The notes beneath the pieces were generated by a model. The model ran no database searches and was not told the origin of the DNA. It was given only the letters and a program-made list of their open reading frames with translations. This document shows positions 34,371-45,400 of a stretch of 64,000 nucleotides of DNA, one piece after another (the stretch's first letter is position 1; the number at the start of each line of letters is the position of its first letter). Origin of the DNA: Clostridiaceae bacterium. GTDB taxonomy: Bacteria > Bacillota > Clostridia > Peptostreptococcales > Peptostreptococcaceae. Where the stretch lies: the NCBI GenBank assembly GCA_902362365.1, contig CABIVQ010000001.1, positions 145,500-209,499 of the forward strand. Direction: 5' to 3'. A program made the position numbers and the translations under genes.

Positions 34371-34650
34371 ATCTATTTTTACTAAGACAAGGAATATCAT
34401 TTATTCCATTTTTAATTAAGGAATTTAAAATCTACAATAACGGTCTAGAAGTTATAGGTTAATTATATTAATAACAAATATTAATTAGTACAAATTAAAG
34501 ATAGGAGAACGTGGAATAAAAGTATAGAGTTTTCTATCTGAAAATATAATATGTTATAAATCAAAAAAATTTAAATATGAGTTAAGATAGACAATTAAAA
34601 ACTATAGCTAATACTATCATAATTATGAATAATTACGTTAAAATAAATCT
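34371..34650 (+). other. Intergenic region with relics
   Basis: An ATG-less stretch directly after the hydrolase stop reads LRQGISFIPFLIKEFKIYNN and ends near 34460; it resembles the C-terminus of a LysR-type effector domain but is too short to call. Otherwise empty. Confidence 0.3.
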
Positions 34651-34686
34651 AAAAAAGATGCTAGCTTAACTGTTAGCATCTTTTTT
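34651..34686. terminator. Terminator of AraC gene
   Basis: AAAAAAGATGCTA with TAGCATCTTTTTT and a short loop, T-rich on both strands. Its right arm overlaps the last codons of the minus-strand AraC gene. Confidence 0.8.
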
Positions 34687-35910
34687 AGATTTATGCATAT
34701 CAGCTCTATATTTAGTAGGTGACATATTAGTAAAACTTTTAAATAACTTTGAAAACCAACTCAAATCATCAATACCAACCAAATGGGAAATTTCTTGGAT
34801 AGTTAGATCAGTATAAGTAAGCATTCTGATTGACTCTTCAATTCGCCTTTTTTGGATATACTTTGTAATAGTACTACCCGTTTCCTTCTTAAATTGGCTA
34901 GATAAAAATGAAGCATTTTTTTCAATTGCACTTGATATAGTCGCTAAAGATAAGCTACTTTGCAAATTAAAGTTAATATATTCTATAGCAGCACGTACTG
35001 TATATGAGTATTCTTGCAGGTTATAATTTGAAACTAAAATGCTATACATTTTTAACATCTTATAAGGCATTTTTATTAACCGAATTCTATTTGATTCAGT
35101 TTCTATTTCTAATTGATTTTTAAGAGATAGTTGCCTTACTTGTGCTGGAGATATAGGCTCTTTTAGTAGCTCTGATTCAAATTGTGTATTTAAAATATAT
35201 AAATTATTTTTTATTTTTTCTACTGACTTATCTTTTAATATACCTGTTAATTCAAGGTAATCATTTAATCTTTGAGTAGCATCTTTTCCAAATCGGATAT
35301 ATTTAAATATATCTTCGAGGCAAGATTTATATTTTTTATGGTATTCTATATAGAAATTTGAATCATCATCATAATTATAATTAGCTAATTTTGGTTTATC
35401 TTTAGAAAAATCTACATAGTACAAATTAGAAGGATCATAATTTGAGATAAATGTTCCTAAAAGTGTATTTAAAGTTAAAATCACCTTCATAGAATCTGCA
35501 ATAGGAAGTGAATTATAATACACCGAAAAAGTTTTCCTAAGGGTTTCAGGTAAATGATTTTTCTTTAATAAGTTAATTATATATTCATCATTAGGTTCAA
35601 TTTCTAAGAATGGACCAATAACTAATATATCATTTGATATTTCTCTTGGAAAAGAAAATACTATTGTTGTAAATTCCATAGCACTTTGTACTATACATAA
35701 AGCTCCTTTCTTCATTTGAGAAAGATCATCTAAATTATAATTATTCTCATAGTTATAATCTGGCCAAATTATTCTTCTAAATTCAATATCAAGATAATTA
35801 GTAAAATCAAAAACATCATGTATTTTAGTGACACTAATATTAAATGAACTATCTAAAACAGAAGTAATTAAGTTGTAAATATCATTGTAAGTAAAATTTG
35901 TTTTAAGCAT
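34666..35910 (-). CDS. AraC-family regulator of the GPH/GH3 genes
   Basis: 414 residues, larger than usual. Residues about 1-300 are a sensor region without a recognised fold; the C-terminal 100 residues are the AraC double helix-turn-helix (AAIEYINFNLQSSLSLATIS ... FTNMSPTKYR). It is transcribed away from the sugar symporter and GH3 genes, with a 202-bp shared promoter region. The usual role is activation of the divergent sugar genes by the transported glycoside. Start ATG 35910 has a GGTG-type site upstream. Confidence 0.85.
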   Translation of the reverse strand: MLKTNFTYNDIYNLITSVLDSSFNISVTKIHDVFDFTNYLDIEFRRIIWPDYNYENNYNLDDLSQMKKGALCIVQSAMEFTTIVFSFPREISNDILVIGPFLEIEPNDEYIINLLKKNHLPETLRKTFSVYYNSLPIADSMKVILTLNTLLGTFISNYDPSNLYYVDFSKDKPKLANYNYDDDSNFYIEYHKKYKSCLEDIFKYIRFGKDATQRLNDYLELTGILKDKSVEKIKNNLYILNTQFESELLKEPISPAQVRQLSLKNQLEIETESNRIRLIKMPYKMLKMYSILVSNYNLQEYSYTVRAAIEYINFNLQSSLSLATISSAIEKNASFLSSQFKKETGSTITKYIQKRRIEESIRMLTYTDLTIQEISHLVGIDDLSWFSKLFKSFTNMSPTKYRADMHKSKKDANS

Positions 35911-36112
35911 CTTTCACCATCCGTAAAAAAATAAATTTTTAACAAAATACCCAAAAATTAGACAAATGTATGTGAATTTTATTATAACATAACTTTAGAA
36001 TACTAGTATATAATCAATTAGAAATAAGAAAACAATAAATTATTACAATATGAACTGATAACGTTTTTTTAGGTGGAGTAATAATAATTTCATATTTAGG
36101 GGAGGACAAAAA

Positions 36113-37522
36113 ATGAATTTAAGTGAAGCAAAAAATTTGAATTATTCAAAAAAGCAAGATAAGCCATTTGGAATAAAAGATAAATTAGGGTATCTTTTTG
36201 GCGACTTTGGTAATGACTTTATGTTTATTTTCGCAAATATGTACTTTATGATATTCTACACAAAAGTACTAGGTGTAAGCGCTGCAATGGTAGGTACATG
36301 TTTCTTAGTAGCTAGATGTATAGATGCTTTTACAGATATAGCTATAGGTCGTATCATAGATAAAAGTAAGCCAACAAAACATGGTAAATTCCGTTCATGG
36401 ATAATGAGAGTAGCAGGTCCAGTTGCACTTATGAATTTCTTAATGTATCAACATAGTCTAGCAAACGCTTCTATGACAATTAAAATTGGGGTAATGTTTG
36501 CTACATATATATTATGGGGCTCAATATTCTATACGGCAATAAACATTCCATACGGATCTATGTCATCTGTCATGACAGGAGATACAAAAGAAAGAGCGTC
36601 TCTTTCTACATGGAGAACTCTTGGAGCATCATTTGCTGGGATAATAATAGGGGCTTTGACACCTCAATTAATATATAGTGCAGATGCTGCTGGAAATCAA
36701 ATTATAGATCCACAAAGATTTACAGTAGTTGTAGGAGTATTCTCTATAGCGGCATTTATTTGCTATATGTTATGTTTTATATTAACAACTGAACGTATTA
36801 AGCCAGAAATTAAAGAAAATCAACAATCTCTTTCTTTAATAGATACATTTAAATCATTGACAACAAATAAAGCTATGATTTCTATGGTAGTAGTATCAAT
36901 AGTATTAATATTTAGTACGCTTATGGGGCAAACAGTAAATACTTACCTTTGTATTGATTACTTTAATAATGTAAATGCATTATCTACATTAAGTATAATA
37001 TCACTACCTATTTATTTAGTGGTAGGGGCATTAGCTGCTAAGTTAGCAGATAAGTTTGGTAAGAAAGAAGTGTCTATGATAGGTTTAATGATAGCTGGTG
37101 GAATATTCTTAGTTGCATATTTTATGCATATAAAAAATGCTTATACATTTATAGCTATATACGCGGCAGCAACACTAGGAACATGTATATTTAGTATGCT
37201 ATCATGGGCATTTATCACAGATATAATAGACTACAATGAATTAAAAACTGGAGAAAGAAATGATGCAACTATATACGGAGTATATTCTTTCACTAGAAAA
37301 TTAGGACAAGCAGTAGCAGGTGCTGTTACAGGATATGCGTTGACATTAATAGGATATGATTCACTAGCAGCTACTCAAGTTGAAAGTGTAAAGACTGGAA
37401 TCTATGCATTGAGTACATTATTCCCTGCAGCTTGCTATATACTTGCAGGATTATTACTTATGATTACTTATCCTTTAACTAAAAAGGTAGTTCAAGAAAA
37501 TGTAGCTAAATTACGTGGATAA
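36113..37522 (+). CDS. GPH-family glycoside:cation symporter
   Basis: 469 residues with 12 predicted transmembrane helices and the GPH (melibiose carrier) landmarks: FGDFGNDFMF near the start, DRxxGRIIDKSK-like loop (DIAIGRIIDKSKPTKHGKFR in pieces), and the central loop near 220-235. It imports an oligosaccharide or glycoside with a cation. The gene is followed 44 bases later by the GH3 enzyme, suggesting import of its substrate. GGGGAGG lies upstream. Ten of the AAC/AAA-type codons typical of the host are used; no sign of recent transfer. Confidence 0.87.
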   Translation: MNLSEAKNLNYSKKQDKPFGIKDKLGYLFGDFGNDFMFIFANMYFMIFYTKVLGVSAAMVGTCFLVARCIDAFTDIAIGRIIDKSKPTKHGKFRSWIMRVAGPVALMNFLMYQHSLANASMTIKIGVMFATYILWGSIFYTAINIPYGSMSSVMTGDTKERASLSTWRTLGASFAGIIIGALTPQLIYSADAAGNQIIDPQRFTVVVGVFSIAAFICYMLCFILTTERIKPEIKENQQSLSLIDTFKSLTTNKAMISMVVVSIVLIFSTLMGQTVNTYLCIDYFNNVNALSTLSIISLPIYLVVGALAAKLADKFGKKEVSMIGLMIAGGIFLVAYFMHIKNAYTFIAIYAAATLGTCIFSMLSWAFITDIIDYNELKTGERNDATIYGVYSFTRKLGQAVAGAVTGYALTLIGYDSLAATQVESVKTGIYALSTLFPAACYILAGLLLMITYPLTKKVVQENVAKLRG

Positions 37523-37565
37523 TAACACTTTAAAATAAAAATAAAATAAAGTCAGGGAGAATAAA

Positions 37566-39335
37566 ATGGTAAACTTAAAAGCAAAACCGTATTATTTAGA
37601 TGAAGAAGGTATATCGTGGGTTGAAGAAACTCTTGAATCTATGACTATAGAAGAAAAAATAGGACAACTATTTATAAATATGGGATCTTCGACAGAAGAA
37701 GAATATTTAAAAAACTCATTAGAAAAATATAAATTTGGAGCAGTTAGATATAATCCAGGACCAGCTGACAAAGTATTAGAGCAAAATAGAATATTACAAG
37801 AAAATTCAAAAATACCTCTATTAATAGCTGCTAATGCTGAAAGCGGTGGTAATGGAGCGTTCATGGGTGGTACAGAAATAGCAACGCCTATAAAAATAGG
37901 TGCAACAAGAAATGTTGAATATGCTTATGAAATGGGGCGTGTATCAGGTATAGAATGCGCTGCTATAGGAGCTAATTGGACTTTCGCTCCTGTTACAGAT
38001 ATAATGCTTAACTGGAGAAATCCTGTTATACAAACTCGTACATTTGGTGATGATGCTAGTAGAGTTTTAGAAATGAGTAAAGCATATATGAAAGGTTTCA
38101 TGGAAAGTAATGGAATATGTGCTATGAAACACTTCCCAGGAGATGGAGTTGATGAAAGGGATCAACATTTATCAAACAGTAGTAACTCGTTATCTTGTGA
38201 AGAGTGGGATAATACTTTTGGAAAAGTATACAGTGGAATGATAGACGCAGGTATACATTCTATAATGGTAGGTCACATAATGTTACCTTCTTACGAAAGA
38301 AAATATAATAAAGATTTAGCTGAAGGTGGAGAAATAATGCCAGCTACAGTAAGTAAGGCTATTATAACTGATTTATTAAAAGGTCAATTAGAATTTAATG
38401 GATTAGTTGTGACTGATGCATCACATATGGCTGGATTAACATCTAGAATGAAACGTAGTGATATGTTACCAGCATCAATAGCAGCAGGTTGTGATTTATT
38501 CTTATTCTTCAATGATCCAGATGAAGATTTTGGATATATGATGGATGGATATAAAAATGGAATAATAACTGATGAAAGATTAAATGATGCTATAAGAAGA
38601 ATACTTGGAACAAAAGCATATTTAGGTCTTCATAAAAAAGATAAAAAAGATATAGTTCCACCAAAAGAAGGTTTAAGTGTTATAGGTAGTGAAGAATTTA
38701 AAAACATAGCTAAGGAAATATCTGATGAAGCTATTACATTAGTTAAGAATGTTGATAAGTCAATACTTCCTATATCAGTTGAGAAAAATAAAAGAATATT
38801 ACTTATAGAGCAAGAAATATCTAATCCAGTAATGGCATTGTTTGTAGGTGCTGGAAATAAAAAGACATTTACAGAATACTTCAAAGAAAAATTAGAAGCA
38901 GAAGGATTTGAAGTAGATATTTATGAATCACCAATAGATAAAGTTAAGAGAGTAAGCAAAGAAGAAGCTGGAAAAATAATGATGAATGCTTATTCAGCTA
39001 AAGCTCCTATAACTGACTTAACAGATAAATATGATTTAGTTATACAATTAGCAAGTATATACAATGCAGCTGGAACAACTCAAAGAATAGAGTGGAAAAT
39101 GAGTAAAGGGACTCCAGATATACCTTGGTATGTACATGAACTACCTACTATATTTGTTTCTTTATGTTCACCATTCCACTTAGCAGATGTACCACAAGTT
39201 AAAACTTATATAAATTGCTATGATAAAAATGAGCATACATTAGATGCATTAGTAGAAAAATTACTAGGACGTTCTGAATTTAAAGGAGTAGATCCTGTTG
39301 ATTCATTCTGTGGATTAGAAGATACGCGTTGGTAA
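37566..39335 (+). CDS. GH3 glycosidase, beta-N-acetylhexosaminidase-like
   Basis: 589 residues: TIM barrel (about 20-350) and a C-terminal alpha/beta domain (about 395-560). The barrel carries the NagZ-type loop KHFPGDGVDERDQH, where the Asp/His dyad acts as acid/base, and the nucleophile aspartate in VVTDASHM. No signal peptide, so it acts in the cytoplasm on sugars brought in by the GPH symporter. The KHFPG loop favours N-acetylglucosamine or N-acetylhexosamine substrates over plain glucosides. Probably an operon with the symporter under the divergent AraC protein. Confidence 0.85.
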   Translation: MVNLKAKPYYLDEEGISWVEETLESMTIEEKIGQLFINMGSSTEEEYLKNSLEKYKFGAVRYNPGPADKVLEQNRILQENSKIPLLIAANAESGGNGAFMGGTEIATPIKIGATRNVEYAYEMGRVSGIECAAIGANWTFAPVTDIMLNWRNPVIQTRTFGDDASRVLEMSKAYMKGFMESNGICAMKHFPGDGVDERDQHLSNSSNSLSCEEWDNTFGKVYSGMIDAGIHSIMVGHIMLPSYERKYNKDLAEGGEIMPATVSKAIITDLLKGQLEFNGLVVTDASHMAGLTSRMKRSDMLPASIAAGCDLFLFFNDPDEDFGYMMDGYKNGIITDERLNDAIRRILGTKAYLGLHKKDKKDIVPPKEGLSVIGSEEFKNIAKEISDEAITLVKNVDKSILPISVEKNKRILLIEQEISNPVMALFVGAGNKKTFTEYFKEKLEAEGFEVDIYESPIDKVKRVSKEEAGKIMMNAYSAKAPITDLTDKYDLVIQLASIYNAAGTTQRIEWKMSKGTPDIPWYVHELPTIFVSLCSPFHLADVPQVKTYINCYDKNEHTLDALVEKLLGRSEFKGVDPVDSFCGLEDTRW

Positions 39336-39389
39336 TACTTAAAAATATGTAAGTAATTAGGAAGATTATGAGAAATAAATAATATAAAA

Positions 39390-39440
39390 AGGAGAAGTCT
39401 TATTAAATGATTAAAAATCATTTTGAGACTTCTCTTTTTT
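39390..39440. terminator. Bidirectional terminator between GH3 genes
   Basis: GGAGAAGTCT with AGACTTCTC, an inner ATGATT/AATCAT stem, and T runs. It separates the convergent GH3 gene and the GH3 pseudogene. Confidence 0.75.
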
Positions 39441-39442
39441 AC

Positions 39443-41259
39443 TTAGTATTTTTTATATTTTGCTACTCTGCTATCATTTATAACTCCATTAAAATCAAGA
39501 CCATATGCAAACTCATATACATTTCCTAATTCATCCTTGTAACACTTCATATCATGAGGAACATCTTCACACTGATTTTCTACAGTTTTCATATTAGCAG
39601 GCATATTAAATGGTAATAATCCACTTGGATTTATATTTCCACTAATTATATCCATTATAGCTTGTGTTTGAGCTCCAAAGTCTGTAATTATTGCATTTAC
39701 AAATTGCTCAAATTCTTCTACTATAGTTGGATTTGTCATATTTAAAGATACTATTATAGGTTTTTGACCTATAGCTTTTCTAGTTTCTAATATTATATTT
39801 AAGTCAGATTCATTACTAGCAAAGTTAGTTTTTCCTAAGTAAGATCTATTAGTTGAGGACTCTAACGGGTCTCCTCCAGCAATACTTATTTTTCTTGAAT
39901 TTACTGCAGTATATGGTCTATACTGTAAGCTTATTGGTAAGTATCCATCTTCTTTTGTATATCCAACAGTTTTTGGAGATTCTATAAATACTATCGAGAA
40001 ATCAGCTTCTTTTGGATCCTCTACAACATCAAAATATTTTTCAACTATAGATTTATTAGCAGGATCAATTTCTCTAGCAGGTATCACATTACCAAACCAG
40101 TCTTTACTTTCTTTTATTCTTCTTTTGGGAATATACACTTTTTTTATTCCTTTTATTGGAAGTATATTGTTTTTATTTTTTAGCATAACTAATGACTTTA
40201 ATTGCGCATCATACCCAGCTTGCATAAACTCAGGATTACCAACTAATTCTTGAGATTTATCTGCATCTAAATATGGATTTTCGAATAATCCTGTTCTGAA
40301 TATATTAAGTAGTAATCTTACTGCTGACTTTTCAAATCTTTCACGCATAAATTTTTCTCCGTGCTCTTTAACACCCATATAATATGCATTAAGAACAGGT
40401 TGAACCTCATTATTTCCACCAAACTGGTCAACACCAGCCATAAGAGCTTTGTAATGTCTTTCATCTACAGAAAGATTTTCAACACCCCAGCACTTTCCTG
40501 ATATGAATGCATCAATTACATGATTATCTTTAGTAATACTCCAGTCTGTGCATACAACTCCATCGTATTCATATTTATCTCTTAATAAATCACTTATTAT
40601 ATATTTGTTATATGAGTTACCCACATTTTCACCATTTTTCTTATCTTGATTATAAGATATAGTATAGTAAGGCATTACAGCAGAAGCTTTTTTAGTTTTT
40701 CCTTTTAATTTAAAAGCACCTTCTGTAAAAGGTATTAAATGTTCATCAAAGTTATCTCCTGGATACACAGCAAACTTACCATAAGCATAGTGAGCATCTC
40801 TACCACTTTCATCACTACCTCCACCTGGCCAGTGTTTAACCATTGCATTTACGCTATTATATCCCCAACCATCATTTATTTCAGAATCATCATATGAAGT
40901 TTGGAAACCATCACAATAAGCTTCTCCTAAATCTTTTGATAAAATTGGGTCTTCTCCAAGAGTTCCATTAAATCTCATCCACCTTGGTTCTGTTGCTATA
41001 TCTACCTGTGGTGATAAAGCTGTAGATATTCCTAAAGCTCTATACTCATTTTAGATGCTAAGTCTTTAGCTCTTTCTTCTACAGGTAATCTCCAGTCTTC
41101 ATATTTTTCTAATTGCCCACTTTTACTTAGGTTTTTAAAAGCATACCCATCTTCTTCTATAATTTTAATTCCTGAGTCTGGTGAGTAGGCGATATTTTGC
41201 CCACCTTCATTTAATATAATGTTGTATCCTTGTTTTTTAATCACTTTCCACTTTTTCAA
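39443..41259 (-). pseudogene. GH3 glycosidase with internal deletion and frameshift
   Basis: A second GH3 gene, decayed. The N-terminus (TTG start 41259 after AAAGGGGG) runs LKKWKVIKKQGYN to RAKDLASKMSIE and stops at 41032. In a shifted frame the sequence resumes ALGISTALSPQVDIATEPRW (upstream of 40978) and continues to the end at 39443, with the nucleophile region VVCTDWSI and a C-terminal domain. Intact relatives have roughly 100 residues between these points, holding the first part of the barrel, so a deletion removed them and shifted the frame. The plus-strand neighbour is a different GH3 subfamily. Confidence 0.8.
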
Positions 41260-41323
41260 AGTTATAAATCCCCCTTTTCTCTTTAACTTACAGTATTTAT
41301 AGTTATTTTTGATTAATAATATT

Positions 41324-41363
41324 AAATAAAAAAGAGACACATGCGTGAGTATCTCTTTTTATT
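41324..41363. terminator. Terminator of hpf
   Basis: AAATAAAAAAGAGA with TCTCTTTTTATTT and an inner CAC/GTG pair. It directly follows the hpf stop on the minus strand. Confidence 0.8.
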
Positions 41364-41376
41364 TAACATTATTCAA

Positions 41377-41910
41377 CTAAACATGTTCTATTAATCCATA
41401 CCCATCATGTCTTTTATATACAATATTTATTTCTTCTGTATTTGAATCTCTAAATACAAAAAAGTTATGGCTTAATAAATCCATTTGAATTATAGCATCC
41501 TCAGGTGTCATAGGTTTATTTATATTAAATTTCTTAACTTTTTTAATTTTATTATCATGATCATTATTAGAAGGTATATAGTCTTCTACATTATCAAATC
41601 TAATACTAGCATTAGATTTATTTCTTTTAGATAGCTGAGTCTTTAATTTTCTTATTTGACTATAAAGCTTATCGTAAACAATATCTATAGAAGAGTATAA
41701 ATCATCTTTAGAATCTTCAGCTCTAAGGATTGTACCACCTTTAGTAAATATAGTTACTTCTATTTTCTGGCTTTTCTTTTTTACATCTAATTTTACATTT
41801 ATATCAGTATCTTGATTTATGTATCGTTCTAACTTGCTAAACTTATTTTCTATCTTTGATTTAATAGAATCTGTTAATTCTATTTGTTTTGAAGTTATAG
41901 TTATATTCAT
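41377..41910 (-). CDS. hpf: Ribosome hibernation-promoting factor, long form
   Basis: 177 residues, the long HPF type of Firmicutes. The N-terminal S30AE/YfiA fold (MNITITSKQIELTDSIKSKI in part, 1-100) binds the 30S decoding centre; the C-terminal domain (about 118-177, PMTPEDAIIQMDLLSHNFFVFRD in pieces) mediates 100S ribosome dimerisation. GGAGGT precedes the ATG. Single-gene unit. It is a housekeeping gene, indicating that this part of the window is core chromosome rather than island. Confidence 0.93.
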   Translation of the reverse strand: MNITITSKQIELTDSIKSKIENKFSKLERYINQDTDINVKLDVKKKSQKIEVTIFTKGGTILRAEDSKDDLYSSIDIVYDKLYSQIRKLKTQLSKRNKSNASIRFDNVEDYIPSNNDHDNKIKKVKKFNINKPMTPEDAIIQMDLLSHNFFVFRDSNTEEINIVYKRHDGYGLIEHV

Positions 41911-42468
41911 AATATTACCTCCAATAAATTTAGTTTGTTATGTAGTTATAATTTTATTTATGACATAATTATACTTGGAAAATGTTTTCTAGAAAAGACT
42001 ATTTTTTTACAAAATTTTCTGATATTATATTGATTATACGGTGTTTTGTAAATATATAATTAATTTTGATGGTAGGGGTAGTTTATCTAAATGTAGATAC
42101 TACTTTTATGTATATGAAAGGTTATCATATAAAAAATATTTAATTAATGTTAATTCTTTATTTATACAAATTAGTAGAAAACTATAGAATAAATATAAAA
42201 ATATAGTTGAAGACTAAGGCTATTAAATCAAAGAGAATTATAATTTAGATAAAATAAAAATTTAAAATATATAAAGTAAAAGAGATGTCAGAGAATTCTG
42301 ATATCTCTTTTACTTTATATAAAGATTACTAAAAAAATATAAAAAACTACAAATGACGACTAAATATTACATTTAATGGGTATATATGGTAAAATATGGT
42401 GTAAAATTTAGGTTCAGAACACAATCAGAAGTTAAATAGATTATAAATTAACAAAGGAGGATGAGGAT
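41911..42468. other. 560-bp intergenic region before the second M60 gene
   Basis: No gene supported. It holds the long perfect hairpin at 42268-42321 and, further right, TATGGTAAAAT-type sequence that may include the M60 promoter. I looked for a second c-di-GMP riboswitch and found none. Confidence 0.45.
42268..42321. repeat. Perfect 25-bp inverted repeat
   Basis: Arms 42268-42292 and 42297-42321 pair throughout with one G-U pair and a 4-base loop GAAT. The core AAAGAGAT/ATCTCTTT resembles the hpf terminator and the one at 51560. It has no T tail outside the stem. It could be a two-way terminator or a small palindromic element. Confidence 0.7.
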
Positions 42469-45400
42469 ATGAAGAAAAAAATATCAAGTGCATTAGCTGC
42501 AAGTTTGATTGTAGGTCAAATGCAAGGAGTTACATTTGCAGAGAATTTAGCTGATAATCATGACGCTGATATCAATAAGGAAAGCATATCACAAGAGACA
42601 GATGCATTTAATGCTGATAAAGATCTGACGGAAGAGCTAAAAGAAGAAGTGTCGGTAGAAAGTTTAGAAGAAGATACCATAGAAAATTCAATTACTGATG
42701 GAAGTAATTATAATCCAAAAGGGAAATTAGAGTTGGATTTAAATTTCGCTCTGCCTATAAAACATACAACAGCTGATAAGACAAATATATCAGTAACGAT
42801 AAAGTCTAAAAGTGGAGAAATTGAAACTGTTAGACTTGGATCTGACCAAAAGAAAAATACTACAGAATCAGGATTATTATCAACTATTGAAGCTTTAAGT
42901 AGTAAAAGAGAAGCTTTAAAACCTGGTGAGAATGATTTGTCATTTTATCATTTAACATTTGAAAATTTAGAGTTAGGAATATATTCAATTGAAATAGCTG
43001 GAGATGGATATAAAACTACTACGATAGATAACATAGATGTAAGTGATTATTCTAAGAGAGTTTTAGTAGGAACAAGTGATAATACAATTATTATAGATGA
43101 TAAAGGAACAGATGAAGAATCTGATGATGACAAAGAATATTATCCTGGAGTATTTTTAGCAGGGAATATTGATGCTGATGGCTTAGTAACTCATACAGAT
43201 TACGAAGCATTAAAAAATCAAATAAAGAGTATGGCATCTTCAGCTGTGAAGTCAAGTAATAAGAAATTTGATTTAAATAGAGATGGAAAAATTGATATAA
43301 CTGACTTAACATATATTCATAAAAATATTGATAGCGAAGTTAAGGATGCTGAAGCAATAGACACAGATGCGATTATAAATCCTGAAGCTGTAGATATAGA
43401 ATTGCCGGAAACAACAAAATTAGATGAAGGTGTAGATATAAAGGATGTACTAAAAGATAATGGATCTACTGTTGCGCTAAAAACTGCATCAGAGGCACCT
43501 GTAAGTGAGGAAAATCCTTTATCAATGACATTAAATTTAGCTGGAAAAGGTAGACAAGTTAAGACTACAGAGCAAATAGTTATAAAGGCACCAAGTGAAA
43601 ATGCTCCAACTGCTGGTAGCATAGTTATACCAGGGGCTGGAGAGTTTAAATTTAATGAAAGTAATGTAAGAAGTTTAAATGATGATTCTAAAGAAGAAAT
43701 AGTTATAGACTTAAAAAAGCAAGTTGCAGTAAGTGAGATAACTATAAATGTTACTGGAAGTAGAAGTAATAAAAACTTAGCTGAGATAAGTAAAGTTGAG
43801 TTTTTAAATAATGTTTATAAAGAGATACCAAAACCTAAAATGAATATACCAGTTATAAATAACTTCACAAGCTCAACGGCTGTTGGAAATGAAGCAATGA
43901 CATTAGGATGGGATCATCAAACTAATGTAACTGGATATGAATTAAAGGTTCAAGAAGTAGATGAAAAAGGAAATGTAAAATCTACAAGTACATATAAAAC
44001 AAGTGAAAATACACTAAAAATAGAAAAAGTAAATGGATATTCAACATATAGAGTTAGCATACAATCACTTTCAGGAGACTGGAAGAGTGGATATAAGGAT
44101 GAGCAAGACAATTATAATGCAGATTCAGTTGGAGCTACTAACTTAGAAACTAACTCAAATGATAAAGATGGAGTACCTGATAACGTAGACGTTAACTATC
44201 AACCACAAGCATGGAACTCGAATACTGGTATATTAGAGAAAAATGCTAACGGAGAAGGTGGAAACAAGTTTGGAGCTGACTCTATAGTAGAACTTCAAGT
44301 TATACCAGAAACTGCTCCAGAAGGACCAGAAGGTATAACAATTGAAGGAGAATACAAAGCACTTAAAATTAGTTGGAAGAGTCATAAAAAAGCTAAAGAC
44401 TATGACTTATATTATAGAAAAGTTGGATCAGGAGCATGGATAAAGGCAAATGACCCTAATGATCCTAAGTATGTAGACTCAGATGAAAGTAATAATATAC
44501 CAGATGGTGTTGCAGATTTAAAGCCAGAAGAAAAGAAAGACAAGGATGAGCTGATAAGAAGTACAAGCTATACTATAACAGGACTAGAGGATCAATCTAC
44601 TTATGAAATAAAAATGACAGCTACTAACCATCATGGTACAGGTGGATTATCACAAACTTATATAGGACGTACAGCTAAGATGACACCGCCAGCTACAACT
44701 AATTATAAACTTATAAATACTCCTAATGGTGTAAATGAAATAACACAAAATATAGTAAGTGTAGAATATCCAAAAGGAACTGCAACTGATGAAGATGCTG
44801 TTGTAGATAATGATTATACTACTGTATGGGAGTATAACGATTGGGATATTGGGGGAAATGGACCTATTATAACATTTAACAAAGAATATACAATAAAAGA
44901 ATTAAATGTAATAAGAAGATTGGATAAACATGAAGTTACTTATCAAACATCAGTACAGTATTTTAATGATACTACAGGAAAGTGGGAAACTGTAGGATCA
45001 AGAGGAAGAGAAACTAATAATGGAAAAGTTGTAAATATAACATTAGATGAGCCTATTACAACTAAGAAAATTAGATTAGCTGTATCAGTTTATCCACAGT
45101 ATGGAAGATATATGAGTATATCTGAAATCAAGTTCTATGAGTATGATAGCTTACAAGATGATGTAGATAGTTTATTTAAAGATGATCTTAGATTAGAATT
45201 AAATGATGATGTTACTCAGGAAAAGATAGATGATCTTGTAAAAAGAGCTAATACTATAGACCCAATAAACATGGAGTATCATCCAAGTCAGACTCAAATA
45301 TTATCTGACTTACAAAGGGCACAAGATTTATTAGATGATGTTAAGTTAAGTGATAAGATAATAAATCTTGATTCTGAAATAAGAAATACTCAAAATACAA

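Noticed and set aside
41911..42468. Second riboswitch before the 42469 M60 gene
   Set aside because: Neither class I nor class II c-di-GMP signature motifs are present.
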